Source: JBAYJC01 sp041665285 | GTDB lineage: Bacteria > Patescibacteriota > Patescibacteriia > 2-12-FULL-60-25 | Direction of reading: 5' to 3' | Length of the DNA: 64,000 bases | NCBI GenBank assembly: GCA_041665285.1 | Contig: JBAYJC010000002.1 | Location: 62,001-126,000 of the forward strand | Part shown: positions 48,218-57,440 of the stretch, one piece after another | Layout of the letters: each line of letters begins with the position of its first letter | Position numbering within the stretch: position 1 is the stretch's first letter | Notes under the pieces: model-generated | Told to the model about the DNA's origin: nothing | Seen by the model: only the letters and a program-made list of their open reading frames with translations | Databases searched by the model: none | Program-made: the position numbers and the translations under genes

Positions 48218-50386
48218 TTAGGATCGATGTTCTGGCAAACGATCTGGATGTGGCAGATCCAAGCCAATGGCCTGAGAGAGGTGAATGGCATCTTGATCAT
48301 CATGCGGCTCAGGAAATCGTGTGGCAATCATTTGGAGGAACCGTTCAGCCTTTTGTCGCTGTGCGCGTACGGCTGTATGTGTCTCTGTCATGTCGCGTAA
48401 AAAGCGCACGCGCTCTTCACGCCAGTTTTTTGGGGCGGGTTGTGCCAGGGGAGGCATTTGTTTTTGCAATGTGGCGGCTGTGCGAATGATGGAATGACAT
48501 TGCGCAACGAGTTTGGCGTAAGCCAGCCGAGGACTGCCAGGAAATCTCTCTTGTTTGGCATCATCATGATAGGCTTGCGCGCGTTCTTCGAGCTCTTGCC
48601 ACTCTGTGCGGACATGCTCGACATCTTGCATCCAGCTTCGTTGCGCATCTTGTTCCTCCGCGGCCTCAAGAAGGGCTTGGCAAGAAGGGAGTTTGGTTTC
48701 TTGGATCGCACGTGCAGCATCTTGCGCGAGAAGATCGGCGAAGTAGGAATTTTCTGCAAAAGCTTGACGCGTCAGCGTAGCAAATTGTGAGAGAAGCTGT
48801 TTGTAGCCTTGTGTTTGGTAGGGCGAGGTGTTTTGGCCGCGTATTTTTGTCTCAAAATGTTCAGCGCATTGCTCAGCAATGGATGCGAGGAGTGTGGATC
48901 CAGCGACCGAGGGGCCGAGGTAGCCCTGTTTCATGCGTTGTGCAAGAAAGGCCGCACTCTCTGCCCACAGCGGCGGGAGGTTCACGCGTTGGCCATGGAG
49001 CGTCTCGCGGAGCGGTCGTTCGTGGAGACGTAGGCGTTCGTCATTGCTGGCATTGATCTCTCCTACGAGCAACGAAGAACGCAAATCTGCCACGCGTACG
49101 ATGTCAATTTCGACGTTCTTTTTTGCTTGCTCGATGGTGCCAATGGATGGATGAAGGAGACGTGCTTCAGCCATACGCGAAAGCGTTTCTGGTTTAGGTA
49201 AAAGACCAGAGGCATCCAAAATCGCGGGTAGACGTTCACGGATAAACGTTTCTTGTCCTTGCTCTGTACGGCATTGCTCTTTGAGCTGTTGCCCCTGAAA
49301 GCGTCCGTAGTTCATGACAGCCGCAAGAGGGTCTGTGGGGGATGCGGTGCGCAACAGATGGATCAAACGACGTTCTGCGTCAGCCGTGCGTTTACGTAAT
49401 ACGGGAATTTGCTCTGCGCGTTCGTTTGCTTCGTCGAGTTGTTTGGTGGCTGTGTCATGCGCCGTACGTGCAACCTCCCATTGGTTTAGCATGTCTGCGC
49501 GAGGTCGATTTGGATCTGCTTCCATGGCTTGCTCAAGTGTCTGCAGTCGATGGGTTGTGGCTTGCATGGTTCGCAGAGCCTGCATCTGTGCTTGCGCGAG
49601 CGTTCGCACCTGTTCGCGCAGGTGATCAACCTGATCTAGGACAACAAAAGGCGCTTCTGGCGCGGTAGTCAGCTCGGTCGCAAGCGTACGCGACCGCTCG
49701 CGTATGTCTGCAGAACGTTCTGTTTGCTTGCGATTTTGCTCTATGGCCAGAATTTGTTTCTGCGCCTCTTCAATACGAGCATAGGCAGAGGCTTCTGCAG
49801 TTTGGACGCGTTGACGCTCTTCGAGTAACCGCGCCAGCTCATGTTCGGTTTTTGCGATCTCTTGGATACGCGTGGTGAGGTCATGATGGAGTCGCAGTCC
49901 TTGGGCAATCGTCTGCTGTTGATGTTGCAGTTGGCGAATGTTTTGAAGCAAAGGGTAACGCGCAAGCCAGGCAGGATCCTGTGCGGCTTGTAAAACACTA
50001 TCTGTGGAATAGGTATAACGCGGATCCATGCTCTGCCATTGCTTTGCAATGTGTGTTGTCCACTCCAATAGTGATGCCGCGATCGTGGAGGCCTGTGTTT
50101 CGAGTGTGCGCAGGGGTTGCTGTTCTGCAAAGGCTGTATACGCCGCTTGTTCTACAGTTCGTTGGTCATGCCAGAAGCGCCAGGCTTGTTCTGGGGACAC
50201 GGCTTGCACTTGTGCAACCATGGCCGAAAGGCGTGCTTCAACGTTATTGTGCTCTTCTTGATAGCGTCGAGCTTCTTGTTGATGGGCACGAAGCTCTCTG
50301 CGGACTTGCTGAAGAGTGGTGTCCGTCAAAGGAACGCCAAGCGGAGCATGAAGAGGAGAAGGTGCTTGTTCCAGGGGATTGGCCAT
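48218..50386 (-). CDS. Large cytoplasmic coiled-coil protein, unknown
   Basis: 722 residues with no signal peptide or membrane helix. Residues about 20-370 are long coiled-coil segments rich in Gln, Glu, Arg and Ala. The C-terminal half is helical with several Trp and Cys residues and a Pro-rich stretch. No ATPase or other motif of SMC-like proteins is seen. It sits opposite in direction between secY and adk, which are adjacent in many bacteria. A possible -10 box (TATACT) lies at 50412-50417 on the minus strand. Confidence 0.6.
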   Translation of the reverse strand: MANPLEQAPSPLHAPLGVPLTDTTLQQVRRELRAHQQEARRYQEEHNNVEARLSAMVAQVQAVSPEQAWRFWHDQRTVEQAAYTAFAEQQPLRTLETQASTIAASLLEWTTHIAKQWQSMDPRYTYSTDSVLQAAQDPAWLARYPLLQNIRQLQHQQQTIAQGLRLHHDLTTRIQEIAKTEHELARLLEERQRVQTAEASAYARIEEAQKQILAIEQNRKQTERSADIRERSRTLATELTTAPEAPFVVLDQVDHLREQVRTLAQAQMQALRTMQATTHRLQTLEQAMEADPNRPRADMLNQWEVARTAHDTATKQLDEANERAEQIPVLRKRTADAERRLIHLLRTASPTDPLAAVMNYGRFQGQQLKEQCRTEQGQETFIRERLPAILDASGLLPKPETLSRMAEARLLHPSIGTIEQAKKNVEIDIVRVADLRSSLLVGEINASNDERLRLHERPLRETLHGQRVNLPPLWAESAAFLAQRMKQGYLGPSVAGSTLLASIAEQCAEHFETKIRGQNTSPYQTQGYKQLLSQFATLTRQAFAENSYFADLLAQDAARAIQETKLPSCQALLEAAEEQDAQRSWMQDVEHVRTEWQELEERAQAYHDDAKQERFPGSPRLAYAKLVAQCHSIIRTAATLQKQMPPLAQPAPKNWREERVRFLRDMTETHTAVRAQRQKAERFLQMIATRFPEPHDDQDAIHLSQAIGLDLPHPDRLPEHRS

Positions 50387-50518
50387 AAAATATCAATGGG
50401 GTTGCCCTGTTAGTATAGAGCAGTTTTTGCTTTACGTCATCTTCGTGTTTTGCATCGCTCGTTTTCTTTTTGTTCGCTTGTTCGTAGGAGTATTCCGTGG
50501 CAAACTAGTAGTATCATT

Positions 50519-51343
50519 ATGCACGAGCATACGGCTCGTTCCGCGTTCTTCCGAAAAACCATAGGGTTTCTTTTGATGTACGCTACAGCAGGTGCGCTCT
50601 CGGTGTGGGCCGCGGCGCGATGGAATCCTGTTTCATCGGTCGCACCCATGGAAATTGGGGTCTGGGGAGCCATCTTGTTCGCCTGTGTGACGATTGGGCT
50701 GTTCTTTCTTGTCTTTCAGCACAGGCATTCCGCAAAGGCCATGGCTATCAGCTTTGCGCTCGCTACGTTTTTTGGAGTATTATTTTTCTTGATCTCTTTC
50801 GTCAATCCTTTCTGGGCTCTCGCAGGTACGCTTGTGGTGACAGGGACAGCGTTTGCTTTTCCGCGGGTGATTGTTCATGATGTGCAGGCTGTACTGACCT
50901 CTGCGGGAATGGCGCTGTATCTTGCTTCTTTATTTGGCCCATTGGGGTTGTTGGTTTTGCTGGCGTGCTTGTCTGTGTATGACGTGCTTGTGGTGCGCCC
51001 GGCCGGAGCCCTGCCATCCATGGTGCGGTCGCTCTTGCGCGAAAGCGTGGTTCCTGGAATCATGGTGCCTCCTACATGGCACGGCTACACACGTCCCGTG
51101 AAAGAGGTGTTGCGTGGGAAAGCGGGTATGCTGGGCTATGGGGATCTGATTCTCCCTCTGGCACTTGCAGGACGTGTAGCGTTTGTTCATCCATGGGCCG
51201 CCTGTCTTGTGCTTGTGGGAGCTATGGGAGGGTTGAGTGTCATCATGCGACACGCAAAAGAACGACCGCAACCTGCACTTCCACCGCTTGCGTTGGGTGC
51301 AGGCATCCCTTTTATCCTTATCTGGATTTTCCTTGGCCTATGA
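50519..51343 (+). CDS. Presenilin-like intramembrane aspartyl protease
   Basis: 274 residues with about eight membrane helices. It carries the three signatures of the family: Asp155 in SVYDVLVVRP (YD), Asp209 in MLGYGDLILPL (GxGD), and QPALPPL near residue 252 (PAL motif). Members (presenilin, signal peptide peptidase, archaeal PSH) cleave peptides within the membrane. Its stop overlaps the adk start (ATGA), so the two are co-translated. The link to adenylate kinase is positional and unexplained. Confidence 0.8.
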   Translation: MHEHTARSAFFRKTIGFLLMYATAGALSVWAAARWNPVSSVAPMEIGVWGAILFACVTIGLFFLVFQHRHSAKAMAISFALATFFGVLFFLISFVNPFWALAGTLVVTGTAFAFPRVIVHDVQAVLTSAGMALYLASLFGPLGLLVLLACLSVYDVLVVRPAGALPSMVRSLLRESVVPGIMVPPTWHGYTRPVKEVLRGKAGMLGYGDLILPLALAGRVAFVHPWAACLVLVGAMGGLSVIMRHAKERPQPALPPLALGAGIPFILIWIFLGL

Positions 51344-51999
51344 GTCGCAAACGACTCCGTGCAGTCTTATTTGGTCCACAGGGTTGCGGCAAAGGAACCC
51401 AGGGGCAACTCCTCTCTGAGCGTTTTGACGTTCCTTTGATTGGTGCGGGGGATCTCATGCGACAAGAAATGGCAGAGCAGACCTCCTTGGGAAGGCTTAT
51501 CAAGGAATATGTGGATCAGGGGATGCTTGCTCCAGATGAATTGGTCAATGCGATCATTCAAAAGCAAATGAAGGCCATTGATCTTGAACGTGGCTTTATT
51601 CTGGACGGGTATCCGCGTAATGTAGAGCAGGCCGCATCATTGGATCGCTTTGCGAAGATTGGTCTTGCCATTCAGATCAAGATTTCTGATGCAGAGGCGC
51701 TTCGTCGATTGCTGGGGCGTCGTCAGTGCCAGGAGTGTCGTTCCATTTTTCATGTAGATCAGTTGGTCTCTGCGGCAAAAGCTTGTGCATTGTGTGGAGG
51801 TAAATTGATCAAGCGTGGAGATGATGAGGAGCAGACGATCATGAGTCGCTTAGCCGTGTATCATTTTATGACAGAGCCTATGACCACGTATTATCGCCAG
51901 CGGGGCGTATTGCTCTGTGTGAATGGAGAACAATCTATTGCAGAACTATTTCATGAACTTGTGAAAAAAATTATTAAGCTTGGTTTTGTCATTTCTTAG
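51340..51999 (+). CDS. adk: Adenylate kinase, zinc-lid type
   Basis: 219 residues. Interconverts AMP, ADP and ATP. P-loop GPQGCGKGTQ, ILDGYPRN for the AMP site, and a LID with two Cys pairs (CQEC and CALC) that probably bind zinc. The frame is open far upstream, but the start at 51340 overlaps the stop of the protease gene and matches the usual N-terminus. map follows after five bases. Confidence 0.96.
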   Translation: MSRKRLRAVLFGPQGCGKGTQGQLLSERFDVPLIGAGDLMRQEMAEQTSLGRLIKEYVDQGMLAPDELVNAIIQKQMKAIDLERGFILDGYPRNVEQAASLDRFAKIGLAIQIKISDAEALRRLLGRRQCQECRSIFHVDQLVSAAKACALCGGKLIKRGDDEEQTIMSRLAVYHFMTEPMTTYYRQRGVLLCVNGEQSIAELFHELVKKIIKLGFVIS

Positions 52000-52004
52000 T
52001 AGCT

Positions 52005-52799
52005 ATGTCTCTGATTAAGACAACGGAAGAGATTGAAAAGCTTCGACAAGGCGGAGCTATCTTGTCGCATACGCTCCGCAAGGTGCGGGAAATGTGCGTA
52101 CCAGGCGTTACCTCAGAACAGCTTGATGCTCTTGCACGTAAACAATTGGCGGAAGCGGGTGCGACCCCCTCGTTTTTGGGCTATCAGATTTCGAAGCACG
52201 ATCCAAAATATCCTGGAGCCTTATGCGTGTCTGTGAACGATGAAGTTGTGCATGGATTGCCTGTACCCGCACGTTTGATTAAGGAAGGGGATGTGGTGGG
52301 ATTGGATATTGGCGCTTGGTATGAAGGGTTGTGCACGGATATGGCGACGACCGTGATCGCAGGAAAGCCTCGCCATGCGCGTGAAGAGGCACTTGTGATG
52401 GATACGCGCGAGGCACTCGTGCGTGCGATCTCTGTGGTGCGTGATGGGGCATTGGTTGGGGATATTGGTGCAGCTGTAGAGGACTATTTGACACCAAAGC
52501 GCTACGGCATTGTGCGTGATCTTGTGGGACATGGTGTGGGGCATGCAGTACACGAAGATCCTTCGATTCCAAACTTTCGTGATCCGCGCACAGCAGGCTT
52601 TGTCTTGCGAACGGGTATGGTGATCGCGATCGAGCCTATGGTTGCCTTAGGATCTTGGCATGTGTATCAAAAACGAGATGGTTGGACCATTGCGACCGAA
52701 GACCGGAGCCCGGTTGCGCACTTTGAATTGACGATTGCTGTGACAGAAACTGGCTACGAACTCCTGACGCCGTGGCCTGATGAGCCGCTTGATTCTTGA
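52005..52799 (+). CDS. map: Methionine aminopeptidase, type I
   Basis: 264 residues. Removes N-terminal Met from new proteins. The metal ligands lie in the usual segments: DIGAWYEGLCTDMATT (Asp pair), GHGVGHAVHEDPSIPNF (His) and the late EPMV and TEDR-type Glu residues. It is last in the presenilin-adk-map unit; the next gene begins 11 bases later. Confidence 0.97.
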   Translation: MSLIKTTEEIEKLRQGGAILSHTLRKVREMCVPGVTSEQLDALARKQLAEAGATPSFLGYQISKHDPKYPGALCVSVNDEVVHGLPVPARLIKEGDVVGLDIGAWYEGLCTDMATTVIAGKPRHAREEALVMDTREALVRAISVVRDGALVGDIGAAVEDYLTPKRYGIVRDLVGHGVGHAVHEDPSIPNFRDPRTAGFVLRTGMVIAIEPMVALGSWHVYQKRDGWTIATEDRSPVAHFELTIAVTETGYELLTPWPDEPLDS

Positions 52800-52809
52800 T
52801 GGCATTCTC

Positions 52810-53634
52810 ATGGGATATTCTGCTCTTTTTCGTGTTGCATTCGTTTTGGTCGCGTTCCTTATGACCGGAGCGGGATGCTTTGTGTCGCCGATTTCTGTTG
52901 CGCGCGTGCAAGAAGCTGTTGAAAAAGTAGTGCAAACACCTGTGCGACAAGAGGAACCGTTGTTATGGAGAGACGTTGGGCAGGGGATTGGCCGTTTGGA
53001 GCTGACCGTCTCTACGTCGACAGCCGCACGTATGGTGTTGTATCGTTTTCCTCAAGAAGGGTTTTCTTGGCGATTTGCGCATGCGACGAGCAGTCAGCGC
53101 GTGAGTGCTTGGGCTGACCAGTCACCGCGTGCAGTGCTTGTAGCGAACGGCGTCTATTTTCATCCGGATAATGCGCCTTCTGGTATGCTGTTGAGTCGTG
53201 GAAAGCGCGTAGGTCTGCGGCAGTTTGATTTAGATCGTACGAGCGCCATGGTATTAGCTCCAGGAAAGCCGCGTATTATTGATACAAAAACAGAATCATT
53301 GGATATCGCATCTTTGACAGAGGCCGCGCAGTCGTACCCTCTTCTTGTAGAACAGGGGCAAGCACGCGTGCAAGAAGAGAGCGGGAAGTATGCGCGTCGC
53401 ACGTTTTTTGGCACGGATACCATAGGTAATGTCTATCTTGGTGTTGTACCAGATGAGCCGGTGAGTTTGTTTGAGCTGTCGCAAATGCTCTTGAAAACAC
53501 AAGTGGATTGGATGCGTGTTATTAATCTAGACGGCGGTCCCTCTACGGGCGTGGTATTGCGCACCTCTGTATTTGATGAGGCGATTGATAGTTATACAGG
53601 AGTGCCAAATGTGATTCTCGTTGAGAAGAAATAA
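52810..53634 (+). CDS. Exported phosphodiester glycosidase family protein (NAGPA/DUF2233)
   Basis: 274 residues. The N-terminus has a hydrophobic signal segment ending at Cys 23 (LMTGAGC, a weak lipobox). The mature part has VLVANGVYFHPDNAPSGMLLSRG and VINLDGGPSTGVVL, both characteristic of the NAGPA domain (phosphodiester glycosidase). It probably acts on cell-wall or surface glycans outside the cell. An upstream ATG at 52780 inside map would add ten residues. Confidence 0.82.
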   Translation: MGYSALFRVAFVLVAFLMTGAGCFVSPISVARVQEAVEKVVQTPVRQEEPLLWRDVGQGIGRLELTVSTSTAARMVLYRFPQEGFSWRFAHATSSQRVSAWADQSPRAVLVANGVYFHPDNAPSGMLLSRGKRVGLRQFDLDRTSAMVLAPGKPRIIDTKTESLDIASLTEAAQSYPLLVEQGQARVQEESGKYARRTFFGTDTIGNVYLGVVPDEPVSLFELSQMLLKTQVDWMRVINLDGGPSTGVVLRTSVFDEAIDSYTGVPNVILVEKK

Positions 53635-53664
53635 AAAACTCCTCCGCATGTCGGAGGAGTTTTT
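53634..53664. terminator. Bidirectional terminator
   Basis: A 13-bp stem (53634-53646 with 53652-53664) ending in T-runs on both strands, between the glycosidase and the convergent secreted-protein gene. Confidence 0.93.
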
Positions 53665-53666
53665 AA

Positions 53667-54755
53667 TTATGGCGTGAGAGGGATGACGGATTCTGTAGAG
53701 GTTTGCGATGATGCTGGGAGAGGTTTTGCGTTGAGGATCTTATTGAGCTCTTCAAAGTCGATGAAGATGCTTGGTCGCTCTATGAGCGGTCCGCCGTCCT
53801 CGAGCAGGGAGATGCCTCCATTGAAGCGGAACGTTTTTATACCAGTTGTGCGGCAGGCAGGGAAGCGCTGTTTGAGAGGATCCCATGCAGGGCAGGTCTG
53901 TGTGGGTTGCGTGTAGACGATGCCAACCTCAACGCGCTGAAGTCTGTTCGTGAGAGGATCAATGACAGCCACGAAGCGCGGCATATTCCAGTACTTGAGC
54001 GTACGTTGATAGTCTTGCTGTGCACGCTTGATGCTCTCTGCGCGAAGGCGATTATTTTCTGCGCGTGAATAATAGGAATAATCAGGGCGCGTGCGAATCG
54101 CCTTGAGGGTTTTTTGGTGCTCAGCAGATAAAAATGTGGGGTTGAGCCGCGCACTGACACGCCAGATCATTTTTCCAGATGCATCGCGTGCACGACTGAT
54201 GCCGGTTGCGCGGAGCACAGGAAGCTTTTTATACGTTTTTGCTTCAAGTGCGCTGAGCAGTGGCTCTGCAGGGGTTCCTGCGGTAAAACGTTCTGGATTG
54301 AACAGGGTGCTTGCGGAGCTCGTGGTGGTATCAAAGCGAATCCACCAGCCAATCCACTTGGCAAGTTCCGGATCACTTTTTATAAGCCAGGCATACGCAT
54401 CCTCGCCCACGTATTCTACTCTGCCAAACGATTCTTTTTCGAGTACTTTCCATTGTATGGCGCCGAGTGCGTCGAGATTGGGTTTAAGGCGTTTGACTTC
54501 TAAGCGGCCTTCGCTGGTCTTTTGTGCGGAAAGAGGGGAGCGGAACGAACCGATAAAGGAGTAGGATTCATCTTTGATAAGCGTTTTTGAGGTGTATACG
54601 CGCTCTGTATAGTTGAGCGTCCCATTGAGGTGCACGGTATTCGCTGTCTTTGTTGTGACAATAGCTTTATCGAGTAGTTGCTGTGGCGTGGCCGCAAAGA
54701 CGGTCACGGGGAGTGCAAGGGACGTAAGAATGGTGGTATAGAGAAGGCGTTTCAT
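53667..54755 (-). CDS. Secreted protein, unknown
   Basis: 362 residues. It starts MKRLLYTTILTSLALPVTVFA, a signal peptide with likely cleavage after the Ala at about position 21. The mature part alternates strands and polar loops (for example VHLNGTLNYTERVY and RLEVKRL), a plan like LolA or LppX lipid-binding sheets, but no diagnostic motif is seen. Two Cys residues lie near the C-terminus. It probably acts in the envelope; function unknown. Confidence 0.65.
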   Translation of the reverse strand: MKRLLYTTILTSLALPVTVFAATPQQLLDKAIVTTKTANTVHLNGTLNYTERVYTSKTLIKDESYSFIGSFRSPLSAQKTSEGRLEVKRLKPNLDALGAIQWKVLEKESFGRVEYVGEDAYAWLIKSDPELAKWIGWWIRFDTTTSSASTLFNPERFTAGTPAEPLLSALEAKTYKKLPVLRATGISRARDASGKMIWRVSARLNPTFLSAEHQKTLKAIRTRPDYSYYSRAENNRLRAESIKRAQQDYQRTLKYWNMPRFVAVIDPLTNRLQRVEVGIVYTQPTQTCPAWDPLKQRFPACRTTGIKTFRFNGGISLLEDGGPLIERPSIFIDFEELNKILNAKPLPASSQTSTESVIPLTP

Positions 54756-54801
54756 AGGTTGCAATAAAGTATGACGCGGAGGCAGGATGTCGTCAAAGCG
54801 T

Positions 54802-54830
54802 TTGCCAAGCCCGAGCGCTTCGGATACGGT
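54802..54830 (+). promoter_or_regulatory. Near-leaderless promoter of the 54839 gene
   Basis: TTGCCA (54802-54807), 17-base spacer, TACGGT (54825-54830), ending eight bases before the ATG. Confidence 0.5.
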
Positions 54831-54838
54831 AGTTTTCT

Positions 54839-55231
54839 ATGGGAATCCAGGTCGAATACAATCCTGATCTTGCTCTGCGCAATCGCTCGGAATATCTGCG
54901 CGGCAATCGTCGCGAAGAAGAATGTATTCCAGATCCGCTGGAGGAGGGGAGGGTGTATCCCTTTCTTAAACATGGACAGCGGAACTATTGGTTGCAGGGG
55001 GAAATGCCATTGTTGGAAACGCAGGGGAATGGAGTGCTTTCGCGACCAAAGGCGAGCATTATCCTCCTGGAGGCAACGCATGTGCTTGAAGAGCAGGAGG
55101 TAATGACGCGGGGGAAATACAAAGTCGTCCGCGTGTTTACGGACGACCAGGTTTATTTCGAGGGATTTGCTAAGCGCGATGTACCCGCAGAAGTCGTACA
55201 AGACACATCAGCCTTGCAAGCGACCGCGTAA
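54839..55231 (+). CDS. Hypothetical protein
   Basis: 130 residues, soluble and charged. It begins MGIQVEYNPDLALRNRSEYL and has a segment RVYPFLKHGQRNYWLQGEMPLL, with a beta-rich centre. I recognise no family. Its last 24 bases overlap the 3' end of the convergent methyltransferase gene, so the two transcripts are complementary at their ends. Confidence 0.65.
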   Translation: MGIQVEYNPDLALRNRSEYLRGNRREEECIPDPLEEGRVYPFLKHGQRNYWLQGEMPLLETQGNGVLSRPKASIILLEATHVLEEQEVMTRGKYKVVRVFTDDQVYFEGFAKRDVPAEVVQDTSALQATA

Positions 55232-55996
55232 CGCAAGAAAGAGTGGGATTTCCTCTCGCGCAATATTTTCGGCTTTTGCCCGTGGGCCAGAATCACTGGT
55301 TTTATTGGAGGGCCACTCTTCCATATCATCAATCATAAATCCCGCATCTGCCAGTGCACGTACATAGGTTTCCAATGGCCGGTGATAGGAATATGTTTTG
55401 ATGCGTGGTGCAGACCCAGGATGCATCTCAATGGGCATTTCGTAGGCATTGAGGTAGCGATCCACGCGGCGATATTGGAGTTTGCGTTCTTCATCCCATC
55501 CCCAGCCGCTTTGGCGCGGTTGTCGAAAACAGGGATGGTTCAGCACGAGCACAAGGGGTGCCTCGGGTTTGAGCACAGCGGCGGCATTTTGAAACACGGC
55601 GGAAATCTCATCGATATTTTGTAGGGCAAGGAGGCAGGTTGCTCCATCAAACGTGTTTGGTGCAAAGAGACGCGCAAAATCGCGTGCGTCACTTACGCCA
55701 AACGTGCATGTTTTGGATGGAGTGCGTTTTGCCGCGGCAATGAGAGACGGGGCCGCATCAATGCCCGTGACATGCACGGAATAGTGGCGGGCAAGTTCTT
55801 GGGCAAACGCCCCTTGTCCGCACGCAATGTCCAGGATGTGTGATCGGGGTTTTGGATCGAGAAGACGTGCGGCACCAGGAAAAACAATATCGCGTTGAAA
55901 CGCGCCACCTCCTGCGCCCATATAGTCTCCGTACCATCCCGCTACCCGTTCCCAGCTCGTTTTTGGCCCCATAGAAGGGCGTGTACCTCGAGGCAT
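55208..55996 (-). CDS. Class I SAM-dependent methyltransferase
   Basis: 262 residues. Motif I is ILDIACGQGAFAQELA, followed by VTGIDAAPSLIAAAK (the acidic residue for ribose) and a late motif with NHPCFRQPRQSG. The substrate is unknown; the NHPCFR segment occurs in methyltransferases of small molecules and lipids. It overlaps the gene at 54839 at its 3' end. Confidence 0.82.
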   Translation of the reverse strand: MPRGTRPSMGPKTSWERVAGWYGDYMGAGGGAFQRDIVFPGAARLLDPKPRSHILDIACGQGAFAQELARHYSVHVTGIDAAPSLIAAAKRTPSKTCTFGVSDARDFARLFAPNTFDGATCLLALQNIDEISAVFQNAAAVLKPEAPLVLVLNHPCFRQPRQSGWGWDEERKLQYRRVDRYLNAYEMPIEMHPGSAPRIKTYSYHRPLETYVRALADAGFMIDDMEEWPSNKTSDSGPRAKAENIAREEIPLFLALRGRLQG

Positions 55997-56077
55997 ATCC
56001 TCTCAATGCTAGCAGGGATCGGGGCGGTTGTCATGGCGTATGCTATAATGCTTATTGTTCATTTTGTTCTTCAATGT

Positions 56078-56335
56078 ATGTTTGCCATCATCACACGCAT
56101 TCTCCTTGGTATGGGTATCGCTGGGCTTGGATTTATTATGGTATTGCGTACGCGGTGGTTTATTGATTTTTTTGGCTATTTCGATTACATGGACCAGAAG
56201 CTTGGGCCTGGAGGCACAAATCTTTTTTACAAGCTGTTAGGCACTCTGGTGTGTTTTATTGGGTTTATGGTTTCCACAAATCTCTGGGATGCGTTTGTTG
56301 CTTCCATGCTTGGTTCTGTTGTGCCTAAGCGTTAG
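56078..56335 (+). CDS. Small two-helix membrane protein, unknown
   Basis: 85 residues with helices at about 3-24 and 55-76 separated by a polar loop with YFDYMDQKLGPGG. A perfect TATAAT at 56044-56049 lies 28 bases upstream. The longer frame from 55895 overlaps the methyltransferase start and is not favoured. Confidence 0.6.
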   Translation: MFAIITRILLGMGIAGLGFIMVLRTRWFIDFFGYFDYMDQKLGPGGTNLFYKLLGTLVCFIGFMVSTNLWDAFVASMLGSVVPKR

Positions 56336-56344
56336 TTCATTGTT

Positions 56345-56962
56345 ATGCCGCATAGCGGAACAGAACTTATCAACCCTTTCAAGGTGCTTGAACGCGCAGG
56401 GATTTGTGCGGGTTGGCATGTGGCGGATTTAGGGTGTGGAGCATTAGGACATTTTGTTTTTCCTGCGGCGCAGTTTGTGGGGAATGATGGAAAGGTTTAT
56501 GCCGTAGACATTCAAAAGGTGGCACTCCATGCCATTGAGCGCAAAGCGAAACATGAAGGGATCTTCACCATCCAACCCGTGTGGTCTGATATTGAGGTGG
56601 TGAATGCGGCGCGTATTCCTTCGGAATCCATTGATTTGATTATTGTGGCGAATAACTTTTACCTTTGTCAAAATCGGGCAGGTCTTGTACAAGAAGTCAC
56701 GCGACTCACAAAACCCGGTGGACGTATTTTGGTGATTGAGTGGAAAAAAGATCAGGTGCTTCTTGGGCCGCCAGAGCATCGTCGCATTCAACCAGAAGAG
56801 GTGAAGACGTATTTTATAGATCCGCCCATGATGCTGATCGATGAGTTTTCTGCAGGGGAGTATCATTACGCGCTTTTGTATCAAAAAGGCACGGCGCACG
56901 AGCCCTCTGGAGAGCCTGCGGAACAGGCGCCGTTTATTCATGTGCCTACCTGGGAGGCTTGA
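56345..56962 (+). CDS. Class I SAM-dependent methyltransferase, UbiE-like
   Basis: 205 residues. Motif I VADLGCGALGHFVFPAA, acidic VYAVDIQKVAL, and post-motif IVANNFYLCQ plus GGRILVIEWKKDQ match the UbiE/methyltransferase-11 group. The C-terminal 25 residues are polar and disordered. It is nine bases after the small membrane protein, so probably co-transcribed. Substrate unknown. Confidence 0.83.
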   Translation: MPHSGTELINPFKVLERAGICAGWHVADLGCGALGHFVFPAAQFVGNDGKVYAVDIQKVALHAIERKAKHEGIFTIQPVWSDIEVVNAARIPSESIDLIIVANNFYLCQNRAGLVQEVTRLTKPGGRILVIEWKKDQVLLGPPEHRRIQPEEVKTYFIDPPMMLIDEFSAGEYHYALLYQKGTAHEPSGEPAEQAPFIHVPTWEA

Positions 56963-57008
56963 CGAGATCATTTACAACAGGCTGTTTATTTCTTAGCGTG
57001 TCCTCGCT

Positions 57009-57437
57009 ATGTTCTCTCTTTTGAAACCGCTCATCACGTTATCGTTCTGGTTCCAGCTCACGGGTGTGCCATTTACTCGCACAGCAAACATCATGATTTT
57101 GGTACTCATGGGAGTGCTCACGGTTGGTGGCGCGGGTTTTTGGTATTACTTGCATACAAAGGGTTCGCGATTTGATCGTGAGCGTCGTCGCGTGCTTTGG
57201 GCATTGTCGCATCTCTGTCTTTGGTCGGGCTTGTCCGGTTTTGCCTTGTACGCCATGGTGTGGCAGAGAATCCCTCTGCTGAGCATGCGCGTGTGGTGGC
57301 TTGTCCTTTTGGCGGTGTTTGTGGGAGTGATCGCTTGGTTGGCAAAACGATGGTTCAAGATAATTCCCTTGCTCGATAAAGAACTCGCAGAACGTCAGCG
57401 CTACGAAAAATGGTTGCCAAAGCCCAAGAAAAAGTAG
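57009..57437 (+). CDS. Three-helix membrane protein, unknown
   Basis: 142 residues. Hydrophobic segments lie at about 24-46, 62-82 and 94-114, and the end is basic (KWLPKPKKK). No family recognised. It ends three bases before the yraN gene. Confidence 0.6.
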   Translation: MFSLLKPLITLSFWFQLTGVPFTRTANIMILVLMGVLTVGGAGFWYYLHTKGSRFDRERRRVLWALSHLCLWSGLSGFALYAMVWQRIPLLSMRVWWLVLLAVFVGVIAWLAKRWFKIIPLLDKELAERQRYEKWLPKPKKK

Positions 57438-57440
57438 GGT

